DNA of 64,000 nt, taken from assembly GCF_000001735.4 (NCBI RefSeq), contig NC_003070.9, forward strand, positions 18,213,971-18,277,970. The letters are read 5' to 3'. The first letter of the stretch is position 1; each line of letters starts with the position of its first letter. Under the pieces are notes generated by a model, which was not told where the DNA came from, searched no databases, and was given only the letters and a program-made list of their open reading frames with translations. Both the position numbers and the translations under genes were made by a program. This document shows positions 19,655-32,470 of this stretch, one piece after another. The DNA comes from Arabidopsis thaliana. Taxonomy: Eukaryota; Streptophyta; Magnoliopsida; Brassicales; Brassicaceae.

Positions 19655-20871
19655 GACTGATTTTTTATCGATATGTGGTGGTGATGGGTGATGTTATCTA
19701 TGTGATTAGAGAGGGTTTATAAAGAGAATCCATTGAAATGTTGAAAAGGTGTAATCATATTTTTCCTTAATAATTTGTATTTCATTCCTAAAGAGTTTTT
19801 GTCCTCGTTCATGTATCTAATTAATTACATACAACAGTCATAACCTTAAAGAGGCTTGGTATCGTTTTGGTGTGAGACATTGTGACCCTTGGATCATCAT
19901 CATTCTTCACCCATAACCCTTCGATCATTATCGTCATCTATCACCCTTCCCTAACATTTTTGTTTCTTTATGAAGGGAGCCTAAATTATTAAGTATTACT
20001 ATTTTCTGACGCTTTACTGTTTTTTTTTAAATTAAGATAAAATATACAGGGTCAAACATTTGATAAGGATATTTTAATCTTGTCATTAAGGAAAATAAAA
20101 TATTTGACTACAGTATAATCTCGATTTAATTAAATATATTAATTGTACATCATTTGATTTCTCCAAAATAAATTATATTTCATAAAGGTTTTGTAGTCAA
20201 AAATACTTATTTTTTGCTAATAGTTAACTGTATTTTTATTTATTTTTATAATTTAAGAATTAAATTTTTTATACTTTTTCGTATATTTCCGTACATTTCC
20301 TATCTTTTAAGTTATTTACATTGCGTTAATATAAATTAAAAGAAGAAATTTAGTAGTTAGTTAACTATAATTATAAAATGGTAAAAACCGATATTTGATA
20401 AAATAATATGTCATTGAACGAATTAGCAAATACGTATCGTAAATAAAATGTGTACGGCTCCGTACTGTTTTGATAAATAAAATAATATCAAACAAAATAA
20501 TATTATTTATTTAAAAGTAATCACAAATTTTTTATTAAATCTGAAGATAAAATTCTGGATAAACCATAAGATTCTTTACCTAAAATAAAGGTCAAAGTTT
20601 TAGTATGAAAATAAATAGAAATGTTCTGTATAAGGTTAATTAGTTGGATATACTGATATACATACATTTTGTTAAAATCCATAAATCATCACCACTAAAT
20701 ATCTTTGAAAATAATATTATAAAAAAAAATGACAGGTCAGCAACAGTATAATCAAGGGGGCAGAGAAGAAAGAAAATAATCGGAAACAGCGTCTTCTCCA
20801 TAAACCCAGAAAATCGCAGAGAGCTTTCTCTTGTCTTTGTACAGATCTCTCCCATCATCGTTCGTGATTCG
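19655..20871. other. intergenic region between PEG2 and RABG3E
   Basis: Very AT-rich with no coding potential in the middle. The left ~200 bp carries the PEG2 promoter and the right ~100 bp the RABG3E 5' UTR (tcttctccataaacccag...). As PEG2 is reported to be imprinted, repeats or methylated remnants would be expected here, but I see no clear transposon. Confidence 0.4.
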
Positions 20872-22998
20872 ATGCCTTCTCGTAGAAGAACTCTCCTCAA
20901 AGTCATCATCCTCGGTGATAGCGGGTAAGGAACTCTTTCTCTCTTTACATGTTGATTTAGTGTTTTTTCGATCAGTAAGTAAATACTTTTTCTGGTTTCG
21001 AATTTTTGAAGATTGAAGTCGAATTTTGTGTATTACCTTTTGATTGGATTCGATCTGAATTGGTGTGATCTCTTAGGTTGTTGATTTCTGTGTCTTCTGG
21101 ATTTAATTGTTCTGTAGTTACTTGGAATTGAATTGTGAAGTGATGATTAGAGATTGGATTAGTTCTCGTGGGAAGGTTTGTAATCACATGAAAGATTAGT
21201 AGAATTAGTCTCAAGTAATGATGCTGCTATCTTAAGGTCATGTCTGATTTTTCTCTCAGTATGATTCAGATTTGGTGTTCTTGTTGTCTACTGGAAAGAT
21301 TGAATAGTGAATCTTGTATCATATTCAACATTTGTATTATCCTTCTGTTGGAATTTGCAATCTTTTATAAGAAATCATTCGGTCTAGTGTTCGCAATCAA
21401 GTAAGAATTTGTTGTTAACCTGTTTTTTTCTTGGTGAGTGAGAGTGAATATGTTGTGAATCAGATATTGTATGTTGTGATACCTAGTGAAGCTGTTGAAC
21501 TATGACTCTAAAAGTCTTATTGTTGTGTTTATCGAAGTTAAGAATTTTGAATTTGTGATTTTGCAGGGTTGGGAAGACTTCTTTAATGAATCAGTATCCT
21601 AAATTTTCTGTGCATGGAGTCAAGAGGATGCTACTACAATGTTTTTAAAAAAAAATATATGTGAATAAATTCTTTGGTCTCTGTTTTATGAGTAACAATC
21701 TTTCCTTTTGTCGAGTTAGATGAGTTTGTGTTTCTGTTTCACTTTAACAACACGCCTTTAGATATGTTAATAAGAAGTTCAGCAACCAGTATAAGGCAAC
21801 TATTGGGGCTGATTTCTTGACTAAGGAAGTTCAATTTGAAGACCGGCTTTTCACTTTACAGGTTTGTTGTGGCAGCGCTTTATCAGTAAACCTCTTTTAT
21901 TTTATTTTAGCGCAGTTGGTATAAGTTAGACTCCTTAGTGGCAGAGGAAAACTTGGAATAAAAAAAGTTGATAGTTTATGAGCTTCAGGCTATCTCTGCT
22001 TACCTTTGAAGGAAATTAAGCCCTATGTAGTCTTATCTTATACCAATTGACACTTTTGTTCTCTGGAATTTGTTGTGCGTCATTCCAATATTGAAACGCT
22101 TCATACTGGTTTCTAATGTGATTCTGCTTGGGCATTATCAGACTTAGGAAACATACAAAAAGGGGTGACCATAAGAGTGTCTTAGATTAAGAATTGATCC
22201 CAAGTACTATATATATTGCTCTCTTTGCTTGACCATAAGAGCTAAGGTCTTGCTTTTTTTTTACAGATCTGGGACACAGCTGGTCAAGAAAGGTTTCAGA
22301 GTCTTGGTGTTGCGTTTTATCGTGGTGCTGATTGCTGTGTTCTTGTATATGATGTCAACTCCGCAAAATCATTCGAGGATCTCAACAACTGGAGGGAAGA
22401 GTTTCTGATCCAGGTATAAATATATATAGATCTTACTCTCTCTTCCTAGTAGATTAAAGAGAAAGAACTTGGCTTGAAATTGCGGTAATTGTGATTTGCA
22501 GGCAAGTCCTTCGGATCCAGAGAACTTTCCCTTTGTTGTTATCGGTAATAAGATCGATGTGGATGGTGGAAGCAGCCGGGTGGTATGTATATAATCTCCG
22601 TGTAATGAAGAACAACCTTGAAATTTGAAGCCTCTCTGCATTGTTTCCAATCACTTTATGGTTTTTCAGGTATCAGAGAAGAAGGCTCGAGCTTGGTGTG
22701 CTTCGAAAGGAAACATTCCATACTATGAAACCTCAGCTAAAGTAGGCACCAATGTAGAAGACGCGTTCCTGTGCATAACTACGAACGCAATGAAGAGTGG
22801 AGAAGAGGAAGAAATGTAAGTTAAAAACATACAATCGCAATCATAGGCTTTGTTAATGGTATTTTTCTTTTCGGGTTGATGGGTCTCGACTCGAGATTAT
22901 GTCTGAAACTTGTTGATGTTCGATCTTTTAGGTACCTACCAGACACGATCGATGTCGGAACCAGCAATCCACAGAGGTCAACAGGATGTGAATGCTGA
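20872..22998 (+). CDS. RABG3E: Rab7-type small GTPase RABG3e
   Basis: Small GTPase controlling late-endosome/prevacuole to vacuole traffic and fusion at the tonoplast. Exons: 20872-20924, 21567-21593 (27 nt), 21762-21861, 22267-22413, 22502-22582, 22670-22815, 22932-22998. The total is 621 nt, 206 aa. All G motifs are present: GDSGVGKT (15-22), switch I ...YKATIGADF (effector Thr), WDTAGQE (62-68), NKID (125-128), ETSAK (156-160). The C-terminal CEC (204-206) is the double-geranylgeranylation motif. The Rab7-specific RabF sequences match plant RABG3 members, and 206 aa is the family length. The second exon, 27 nt, carries most of the P-loop, so skipping it would leave the frame intact but abolish GTP binding. 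Confidence 0.95.
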
Positions 22999-24026
22999 AA
23001 GTGTTCATTTGACCTATGCTCTCTCATCAGTTATCCCACTCTGAGGTTTTTTACCATATTGTAAATCTGTTGTTCTGTGGTACATTAATATTTTAAAAAT
23101 TTAGAACCCTAATAAATAAATAATTAAAAAGCCGAATTGGGTTGGTCGGTGTTTGTGGGTGGCCGTATATTATGGATCTCTCTTTTTCTCTACACTAACG
23201 TTATTTGTTGTCCACTACATTTATGAAAAGACTTAAATGGTTTCTTTTTTCATTCTTGTTTCTTCTCATACTTTGTCTACCTTTAAGGATGACTTATTTA
23301 TAATTGATCCAATGTAGATTTGAAGACGACAACAGCATATGGATAACGGCATATTTTATGAATGAATAATATTATTCATCATATTTGGAGATAATGCATA
23401 TATATTAGGGTATTATTATTTTTTCAAAAAGTTAGTTTTATTGTATGTTAATAGCTAATGAACAAATCATTTGAGAAAAGAAAACTATATATAATTAATA
23501 TTCTCTTGAATAATTTGTTTCACTTTCTATTAACTTTTCGTTTATATAAAGATGTAGAAAAATAAAACTTTTCAAATAGAAGTTATTCGAAAAACAAAAC
23601 AAAAAAGAATCTCCTTGAGATGAGGTTAACTCATATTGTTCATCTTTTTCCATAGGACACAGTTAATAAAATAAATTTTTGATAAGATAATTAATTAATG
23701 TCACAAAATAATATAAGAAACAAGACACGAAAGGCACAGTATATTGATTTATATATATCAAAACAAAATGTGAAGCAAATCTAATTTTCATCACACAAAA
23801 CTCACTCACTCACATTAATGGTAACAAAAAAAAAAGAACAAAAAATCCCTTATAGCTAGGGTTAACATTTCTGCACTAAACAGAACATATTTAGTATACG
23901 TGTATAACACAACAACTCAAGCAGCTTTTTCTTTTCTTAATTAATAACATATACGTGCACGTATAAGTCGATCCATACATAAACACAAATTAAAGTCATA
24001 GATATCTATATGAGAGACTTCATTGA
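22999..24026. other. intergenic DNA downstream of RABG3E
   Basis: The first ~100 bp is the RABG3E 3' UTR. The rest is AT-rich with no gene recognised. Confidence 0.45.
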
Positions 24027-24355
24027 TTATTCATTAGGATTGTGGTAGATGATGACAACAGATTTGGTGTCGAAATTCTGGATGAATCTCTCTTGTGCGG
24101 TCCTAAAAGGATTGTTGAGAAGCTCTTTGATTGGTTCAGGCAACGGTTCATTCTTCATCATCTTCTTCCAATATTCTTCTGCAACTCCTCCTGTTCTTCC
24201 TTCACTCAGATTCACAAACTATACCAACAAATATATACAACATTCAGATATATGAGATCTTAATTAGGGTTTTAATATAATTAAGGAAGAAGCTTTACCA
24301 GAAGAAAGCTTAAAAGGACGATGAAGACGACCAAGTAACGTTGCTGTTGCTTCAT
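24027..24355 (-). CDS. small secreted protein, organ-specific protein (OSR) family type
   Basis: Two exons on the minus strand, 24355-24299 and 24218-24027, encode 82 aa. Exon 1 is essentially a signal peptide: MKQQQRYLVVFIVLLSFLL has a basic start and a hydrophobic core. The mature part contains EYWKKMMKNEPLPEPIKELL and FIQNFDTKSVVIIYHN. The first resembles the (G/E)YW..(M/V)M..EP(M/L)PE.I..L signature of organ-specific protein S2-type plant proteins, and the second their (D/N)F(D/E)....VIIYH. repeat unit. Family members often carry several such units; this one has one. Molecular function of the family is unknown and it is probably apoplastic. A minus-strand TATA-rich segment (24420-24432) lies upstream. 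Confidence 0.85.
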
Positions 24356-27300
24356 GTCTGCTTTAACTTTTGTTTTGAGGATTTTTTCTTGATCTGTGTT
24401 AATTCTTTAGGTGTTAAAGTTTATATATATAGAGACCTGTTTAGAGGAAGTTGTTTTCTTGGTAACAGTGATAATTCCCTCTCTTCTTGCATTTATTTAT
24501 TTTATTCAATAGTACATTGCAAGGTCAACTTTGTGTTGTGCATATATATAAATGATAATATGTGTAACCTAATTTTGTTTAATTTTTCTTGTCTAAATTT
24601 TCAGAGTGGTGGGCCTCTTAAGTAAGGATTTTTGTCTATTCTTCTCTGGAGCAATCAACTATTACAGCTCAGATAGCAACACCACCATTTTTAATATGTA
24701 TTAAGAATATATTACTTGTTTAATTGTATAGAACAAAGAAGAATTCTATAGATTATGTTAATGTAAAATACTAAAAGTAGATAATTCTATAACAAAGATT
24801 ATAAGATTCAATAAAGTATAGGGACAAAACATATTAAACGTGACATTGGCAACTAGAATTCCATTAAAACTGTTTCATAACAATCTTCCCGCAAAGGGTT
24901 AAGCAAAATGACAAGTGATATAGCTCCATTGACAGAGGAAAAGAAAATCTAATTTTTGTGTAAAACAATTTTAGAACTATTCTCATATGCTAATATAAAA
25001 CCTCCCAAAACGATGTTTTTTATTCTCTACTGTTAGGATTGTTGATTACATAGAAAACTTCAAGTAATAAATACATAGAAAGGAGTTTTGGTTTTCCTTT
25101 TAAATTTGGGGTCCCCTTGAATTCATTTTTCTTAAAAAGAATAAAACAAGAAGAAAATGTTGGCTTTTCTCCGTGAGAGTTACTTTAAATTATGAAAAAG
25201 ACAGGCCAAAAGTTTTGTTTGATAACAAGATGAGATTATAAAAGTTGGATTTAACCTAAAAGAAAAGATCATAAAAGTGGGACAAGTGAAACGGGTCAAC
25301 TTTCATTGTGTGTGCACATTAGCTCTACGGGACACATAACCAAAGTATTTTTAGAACATTGATTAATTTAATAATGTCTTATGATTTCATTATTGGTAGT
25401 GGGCTACTTATTAGTTGAAGGAGCCCATTGATTAGATCAAAATCTAAGTATACTATAGTCTATTGTGATTGATATGCAGATTCCGATTCTTCCTCCTAAT
25501 AGTTAGTTTTTATGAAGTTAAAAGTTATAATGAAGTGTCATATCCACATCGAGTCCGAGATTTGTGTCTTGGACACCGTAGAATGACTAATTTCGTCCCC
25601 ATGATGGTGTGTTGTCCAAACCCTAAACTAGACCGATCGATACTAAGTAAGTATCAATTTAGGAAGGTTTAATACCTTTGAATTAAAGTAGGTTTTTATT
25701 TAAGACTTGTAATACACATTTGTAGCTAGTTAAGATTTGTTAACAAATTTACTTAGGTTAAGAAATAAATTACCTTAGGGTGGGATTGGAAACTTGAGAG
25801 GTAGAGAAATGAAGAGAAAAGGAGATAATTATGTGAGAGGTCCCATTTCAACATTATATCTATGTGTCTATTTCGAACTCTTAACATATATCAACGAAAT
25901 ACTTTGGAAAACCCAAGACTATTTTATGTAGTAATGATATAGTTATTTTTGGTACTAATGGACTTTAAGAGATACATTTTTTTTTCATCAATCGAATTTA
26001 GAATTCAAGTTGAAATACAAAGAGCCGGCAATGGTCGTGGACTTTGTAGAGACATAAACCAGCGAGTACAAGAACAATTCTGGGGACAAAAACCAAACGA
26101 AGTAAACAAAGGGGAAAAAACTCAAACAAACCATCTATACTACAACCCGTCATTTCTTCTTGGATCAAAATCTAGCAACCCAATAAAAAAAACATATACA
26201 ATACCTAAACCTTTGAAAATTAAAACAAATCTAAGACTAAGAGTTAGAATGTGAACTATGTTTATTCGGTTATTTATCTTTTAATTTATGTGATTTTCTA
26301 GATGGAAGCTGGAAAAGTCTTATGAAGAAGAGCTCAAAGTATTTTTATTAACAAATATAAATTTGTTGATTTTATATTTATCTTTTATGATAATATTATC
26401 TTCATGATTATAAAATAATTTAATTTATTTATTTAGTTTTATTTTGACAAGTATATAAATAAAATTCAAACAAACCACAGTTAAGACTTATGATATCAAT
26501 TTTAAAAAATAGCACTTCATTTGTCTATTTTCAAAAGTATCACTTTGTTTCTAAAAATACAGATTTATAAAATTTTCAAAAGCATGTTATAAAAAAGTTT
26601 TATAAAGTTTTCATAACGCATATTGGAAGATGTTTGTTAAAATTATAAGGTTAAAATGTTTTAAAGGACATGTTAGAATTTTTTTTGAATATTTTTTCAC
26701 TACTCATATTTTTATAAAATGGTACTCATCCCAGTCTCAGATGGGAGTATCATAAAAGTGGTTTTCTCAAAGTTCTCTTAATACACATGTCAACTTGTCA
26801 CATGCTCCCAGTCTCAGATGGTGAGATGCTAATTAATAATTAATGAAGAACACTATTCTACATTCATATATATGATTTGGAAAACTTTCCTGATAAAACC
26901 AAAGCCACGTGTTATCTAGTCATTTATCTATACGTAATTAGAAATTACAACATTGTGAATATTAAGATTGATTTGGCAACTACTAGAGTACACAAATAAC
27001 CTAACTGCTTAATTGGCTAGAGAGCAATGGATGAATAAGACCCCACCATTAGTATTGAAGTTGATCCTCTCAAATCCATGGAAAATGTTGATGAAGGCAA
27101 TGATGTATTGTGATTATGATCTAAACTTCAATAAACTATTATTTCTCTTGTTATGATCTCAACAATATGGCATATGGCCAAGTACACTCATATTTTTTTA
27201 AACTTATTTTAACTTTGCTAACTTTTAGTGGCCATGGAATTTTGTCTAAAGATTTGAAACCGCTTCCACAATATTCCCATTAGGAAAAGGATAATCATGA

Positions 27301-27808
27301 GTCATGACTACCAGCTTAGCTTTAGAAAGAAAGTCATAAAGAAAAAGGTGATCTTAGTGCTTCTCATAAGTGGTATTTGAAAATTTGTTATATTATGGCG
27401 TTTAATTAATAAAGAGTGTAGATAAGATATGTGATTTCACCTTTTCCCCTGATTAATTGTGGTGCAAATGAAAATTTTCTAAATAGATGATGATTTATCT
27501 GTTTGCGGCAAAATTCTAAAATAAATAATACAAGTTTTATATGAATGACATATCAGATCAAATCCAAACCAATTTTCAGATTTACAACAATGATGTATAT
27601 GCGACCAAGGGGTAGTCAATTAGTGATTCTCACTTGTGAAGAATTTGTCGTTTAGGTTTAGATCATGATTAAATTCCTTTCAAGCTTGAAATTATTTATT
27701 CACTTGTATTTGATAAGTTGAAATGGTGTCAAATCTATATGTATGATTCTTTGGCGAAAAAGTTAAAAACAAGGAATCAATAAAATTTGGGAGAACTCTT
27801 AGGAGAAT
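24356..27808. other. gene-poor AT-rich region
   Basis: No supported gene in about 3.4 kb. The open frame 25949-26254 has compositionally biased K/N/Q-rich sequence, no splice context and no recognisable domain. A 16-bp direct repeat, TCCCAGTCTCAGATGG, occurs at 26729-26744 and 26806-26821. Segments near 26500-26600 look like decayed MITE sequence (cacttcatttgtctatttt). Confidence 0.45.
26729..26821. repeat. short direct repeat, 16 bp, period 77
   Basis: TCCCAGTCTCAGATGG is present twice in perfect copy (26729-26744 and 26806-26821) in otherwise AT-rich DNA. It could be the footprint of a small insertion or of a tandem duplication with a divergent remainder. Confidence 0.7.
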
Positions 27809-28115
27809 TCACCGCAGGCATAACGCCATTAAGTTACCAAATTGACGTTTCTTTCTTCTCGGTGTGATAATGTTTTTGATGTCATGGTCTATGTACTTGA
27901 ATATTGGTTGCAGAGTGATCGATCGCATATTATGTAAGACATTGTTGCGCTGCTTCCAAATGTGAAAAACCGAGGCATGCATGGACAACTGCTTTTCTTT
28001 GAATAGATGGATTGCATTCTAGTCCATGAAGTAGTTCCGACCAAGTGCAGAAAGCTTTCTCAGACCAACATCTCACATGTGGAGTCGCTTTCTCACATTG
28101 ATATGCACACGCAAT
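27809..28115 (-). mobile_element. LINE (non-LTR retrotransposon) 3' coding relic
   Basis: The minus strand reads ATPHVRCWSEKAFCTWSELLHGLE..., then in a shifted frame FHIWKQRNNVLHNMRSITLQP, IDHDIKNIITPRRKKRQFGNLMALCLR and a TGA stop (27809-27811). The FHIWKQRN motif and the RR...F..LM..CLR ending are hallmarks of the C-terminus of plant LINE ORF2 proteins after the zf-RVT domain. At least one frameshift and the loss of everything upstream make it a dead fragment. It has the same orientation as the relic at 17313-17475. Confidence 0.72.
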
Positions 28116-29941
28116 AAGTTTTCTAAAAACTAACATAACGAATTGAACGTTTATTGTAATTAACATATAATACCTATATTATGAATATGCTCTTTAATAA
28201 ATAAAAATATAGATATCTATACTACATACTATATGCTAAAGGATACAAATCTCTAATGTGATCATATTTAGTAGGTACGCCACCAAGTTTTTTTTATAAA
28301 GCATATCATATCTTTACAAAGTTTTTTCTTAAATTCGTTTTAAATTTTACATATTTGCTAATTTCATTTTTTCAATTTTTTAAAGAAAATAAAATCATTT
28401 AGAATGTTGCTGATATTTTAAATAAAAGGAAAAAATAACATATTTGAAGTGCAGTATAACTTTACAAATTCTTAATTTTAAGTATTATTTATCTAAACAA
28501 AACTCACATATATTTCTTATAAACATACAATGAATGTTAATTTTTCACATATTATTTTTTTAGAAACATATGCAAGAAAATTTCATCCCAAAAAATATTA
28601 TTCGATTAGTTAAACATCTTATATAATACTGCTTCATATTTTTATAATTGAAGTTTAACATTCTTACATAAAGATTAAAGAATTTTTTTTTTTCCTAAAC
28701 TACAACATCATTTATTATTTACCTAAACATGATTTCACCAATGGTAATCTAATCTGCAGCATATAAATCTTCAAAATTAATTAAAATTTAATTAATTCTA
28801 TATTGAAAATTAATAAATATCATTTGATTTTGGAAAAAAAACAATTTTCGTAAAAATATCTACTACAAAAAATACAGAAGAGTATATCCATAATTTACCT
28901 TGCATTTAAAAGTAACATCTTGTCGAATGGCACGAAGCAAGCGAGTGGGGTTCAATCAAGTCATGCATGCATATCTTAATTTAAATGTCTTTCTTGAAAT
29001 GATCAATTTGTAGTAAATATATAGCTATAGTCAACTTCTACATGTACTTGTTGGAATTAGCCTTTTAATTCAAAGTCAACTTAGATTTCTCAATCATGCA
29101 CAAATATTACAATTCTCTTTTTGTACTGCAACATTACAACTATTGCTCGTTATTATAATGGATATTCACTGTCTATAGAAGATTTATTCTCTCTGTTTGA
29201 ATAGAAGTTGTACTATATTAACATTTTATCTATATTTTTATATAAAATTTTTGATTTTTGAAAAATTCTTTTTATTTTACGTTTTTAGTTTTAGTTCAAA
29301 TAAATTCTTCAGTGTCATTTTTGATATATATATATATATATATATATATAGCATCCGACTTTACAGTACCATGGTAAAATAATACACTGAAATCTTATAA
29401 GGATAATTTTTAAATAAAAAATGTTAGCATAAATTGACATTATTTGTAAAATGAAACGAGAATGTATTATACTCGTTCATATATATGTTATCATTTCATG
29501 TCCTCAAAGATGTAGCAAATGGGAAACAACCAAATATTGTCACAATAAATCAAAAATATTTGAGAATGGAGATAAATATCAGTATTCAAATATTGTCGTT
29601 TATATTTTTTTGTCCTTTCATTCATTTTCCTTTAATATATCTAATCACTTGCTTGGCAGTTAAATCCGAAAGCAAAACTACAATATTTTTGGGGTGGTTT
29701 AGCTCATAAACAAAATGAGGTAAATATTTAGCTAAGATATAATAGGGTTCTTTATCAAGGAAAAAAATTAAAGAAACGTTACAAAAAGGTCTAAAGTTCG
29801 AAATAATAATAAGAAAACCGGCATTTGCTTTTGTTTTGCGGTTGTGATACCTTCGTCAGTTGAGTTTTTGGGCGAGAGAAGGAATGAGTTGCTAGATATT
29901 TAATGCTTCAAGAAATACGAGCTCACATGTATTTATATAAT
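28116..29941. other. gene-poor AT-rich region
   Basis: No gene is seen. It contains a (TA)n microsatellite at about 29323-29350. Confidence 0.45.
29323..29350. repeat. (TA)n microsatellite
   Basis: About 14 uninterrupted TA units. Confidence 0.9.
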
Positions 29942-30180
29942 CTCCAATAATTGTCTCTATTTTTAAAAAAAAATATAAATGAAAAATAGAGATTTCTATT
30001 TTTACTCTGATGGTTTCTCAGATAGATATTTATTTGTTAGAAAAAATATTAAAAAAAATAGAAATCTCTATTTTGTTTTTTTTATCTATAGAGAAAAAAA
30101 TAAAGATGTGTTGGAGTAAAATATAGGTAAAAATAGAGTAAAAAAATAAAAATAGAGATGGGTTAAAAAACTCTTATTTG
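29942..30180. mobile_element. MITE-like inverted-repeat element
   Basis: The outer arms are related (CTCTATTTTTAAA at the left; CCATCTCTATTTTTATTTT, reverse-complemented, at the right). Inside is a perfect palindrome: AAAATAGAGATTTCTATTTT near 29984-30003 and its reverse complement near 30055-30074. It shares end and internal sequence with the element in the ligase intron (7166-7341). Non-coding. The long hairpin would fold into dsRNA if transcribed. Confidence 0.6.
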
Positions 30181-32470
30181 ATATGTTTGTCTCATGTATT
30201 ATGTCGGAATTGATTCAAAACTGAAAAATCGTGTGAGATTAATTTAGGCAAAATATTTACATTGTTTTGGACTTTGTATTGATTTACCGTAAAACTAATT
30301 TTTTCTGATTCATCTTCTCCCAACCAATTTACTCATATTTTTGTTTGCACTCTGCAATTTCCTATTAATGTCACACAATTTATTTTCTTAAAAGTATATG
30401 AATGTTAGACATAAGAAAAGCAGATTTCAAACAAATCTTGACAATGGATTAAAACCCTTATTAGTTTGCTGTGATTTTCGGCACATTAAAATTCTCTTAA
30501 ATTCGTTATTCTTTTTCTTTTGTAAAATAAAACCGCACATCCATATGCTAAAAACAGATTCCACGAACATGAATATTCATTCTGATTTTCTTCTTCTTAT
30601 TTTTTTGCAATTCGGATGATAAAACATAATGGATGATGTATTAAAGTCAAAGATTTTATATAGTGGGTTGGTTGTCGCCTTAGGATTAGAGTGACTATGT
30701 AAAAAAAATAAAAAAAATAAGTCAATGATACTGCGACTAAGTTCAATGAAAGATCAATGAGCTTTTTATTCAGTTATTTTTTCTTATTATTATTTGTGGT
30801 CCTAATTAAATTTTAAAATATACTTTTTATTGTTTTAATCCTTTTCAATTCACCAAAGGTCCATCATTCACATTGTCAACAAAAGATTTATTGAAAAGTT
30901 ATACCACAAGACTTCGTAAAAATGACCAACTTTCCTATATATAAAAAAATAGAATCAGAATCATTAATACAAATTAAGTACACACGCATATATATATGAC
31001 ATATACATATATATAAGAGACAAATTTGAGCTACACAAAATATCTACAAATTTATAATATGGAAGCCGTGATTTTTTTTTTAATTTATAAAAATATTAAT
31101 TTATACAGCGATTTGATAAATTTTTTAATTTTTAAAACTTTTCTAACCAAAATCGTTATAATCAATATATTTTTAAGACTTATTAAAAGTAAAAAAGAAT
31201 AATTCTGTCTAAAAACATAATATTGTTTTGATGAAATAAAAATATTAGAAATGAACTCTAACAATAACTACGACAAATTTAAGAAAAACCAACAATAATA
31301 TATAGTCATATTTCACTAAAGTTAACACAATTGTTAATTTATAATATCGATGAAAGTATGTATTTATATAACAATATTCTAAAAAAAGTATTATCTTATT
31401 AATTTATCGAATCGTATTAAATGTTAAAATAGCATAACTCAGACTAGAATTTTTTTTTTATTTACAGTAAAATGAATATTAATTTATCAAATATCAATCT
31501 ATAAAAGTTATACTGTATAAATCATCCATCACAAATAAATATTAGTCTCAACTTCATTTAACAGGTTTCTAACCTCTCCATCATATTTTTTTTTTAATAA
31601 TTCACACTCACAATATATCAACACATACTTATAATAATTTTGAGCTTCTTTTTTTCTTTTTAAATATACAAATTATAATTTTTACTTCATCTACTGAGAT
31701 CTGAACCTATTATATATTTGACGCAAGTATCGAAAAGTTTTTTAGAAAACACTCATTGTTTCTTATGGCTGATTGTTTTTTGTTTACGTATATCCATATA
31801 TATAGGCCTTAGCGTTGAACCCCGATAGATCGTAGAGACTACAAGTAAATGTTGATACCCAATTTTTTGCACGTATAATATAAGAATTATTTTCCAATTA
31901 AACCTTACTATTTACAGATGAGTCTAGAATTCTCTATCTATTTTTAAAAAAATGATTACGACCACAACTAATATACAAACAAGATTCATTTCTTTCTTTA
32001 TTTTATTTTTATTTTTCAATTACGACGTAAAGGATGATCCATGAACTATATTGTTTGTATTAGAGAATCCAATCAAACCAATCTCTTTGGATTAATATCA
32101 AATTATTTTATCCCCGTATCTTTTACAGTTTCAATTTAGATGACGATTTAAGAAGCTGCAGGCGTAGCAATTATTTTAATAATTACAAATAAAATTGAGT
32201 GAAAACTGTCAACAGTCTACTTATGTGTAAAACTAAATAAATGAATAAATCCTCGAAATTTAAAAATAATGAAGAAGTCAGCATCTTCATAATGGATTAT
32301 TATAAATATACACATAGATGGATGTTCAGACTTCATTGAGATCTAAGATCACTTGAACACTTATAAAAAATATTTTGCTCTTCTTTCTATATATTTATAT
32401 AAAAAGTCAAAATATCAAGAAGAGGAAGAAGAAGAAGAAACTCATTTTCTCCGCAGAGAAAATACAATCC
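30181..32470. other. gene-poor AT-rich region and USPL1 promoter
   Basis: No supported gene; open frames here are short and low-complexity. A TATA-rich stretch (tatatatttatataaaaa, 32387-32405) lies ~70 nt before the USPL1 start codon and is the likely core promoter. Confidence 0.45.

Noticed and set aside
25949..26254. 101-aa open frame in the gene-poor region
   Set aside because: Biased K/N/Q/R composition, no splice context, no domain; consistent with chance in AT-rich DNA.
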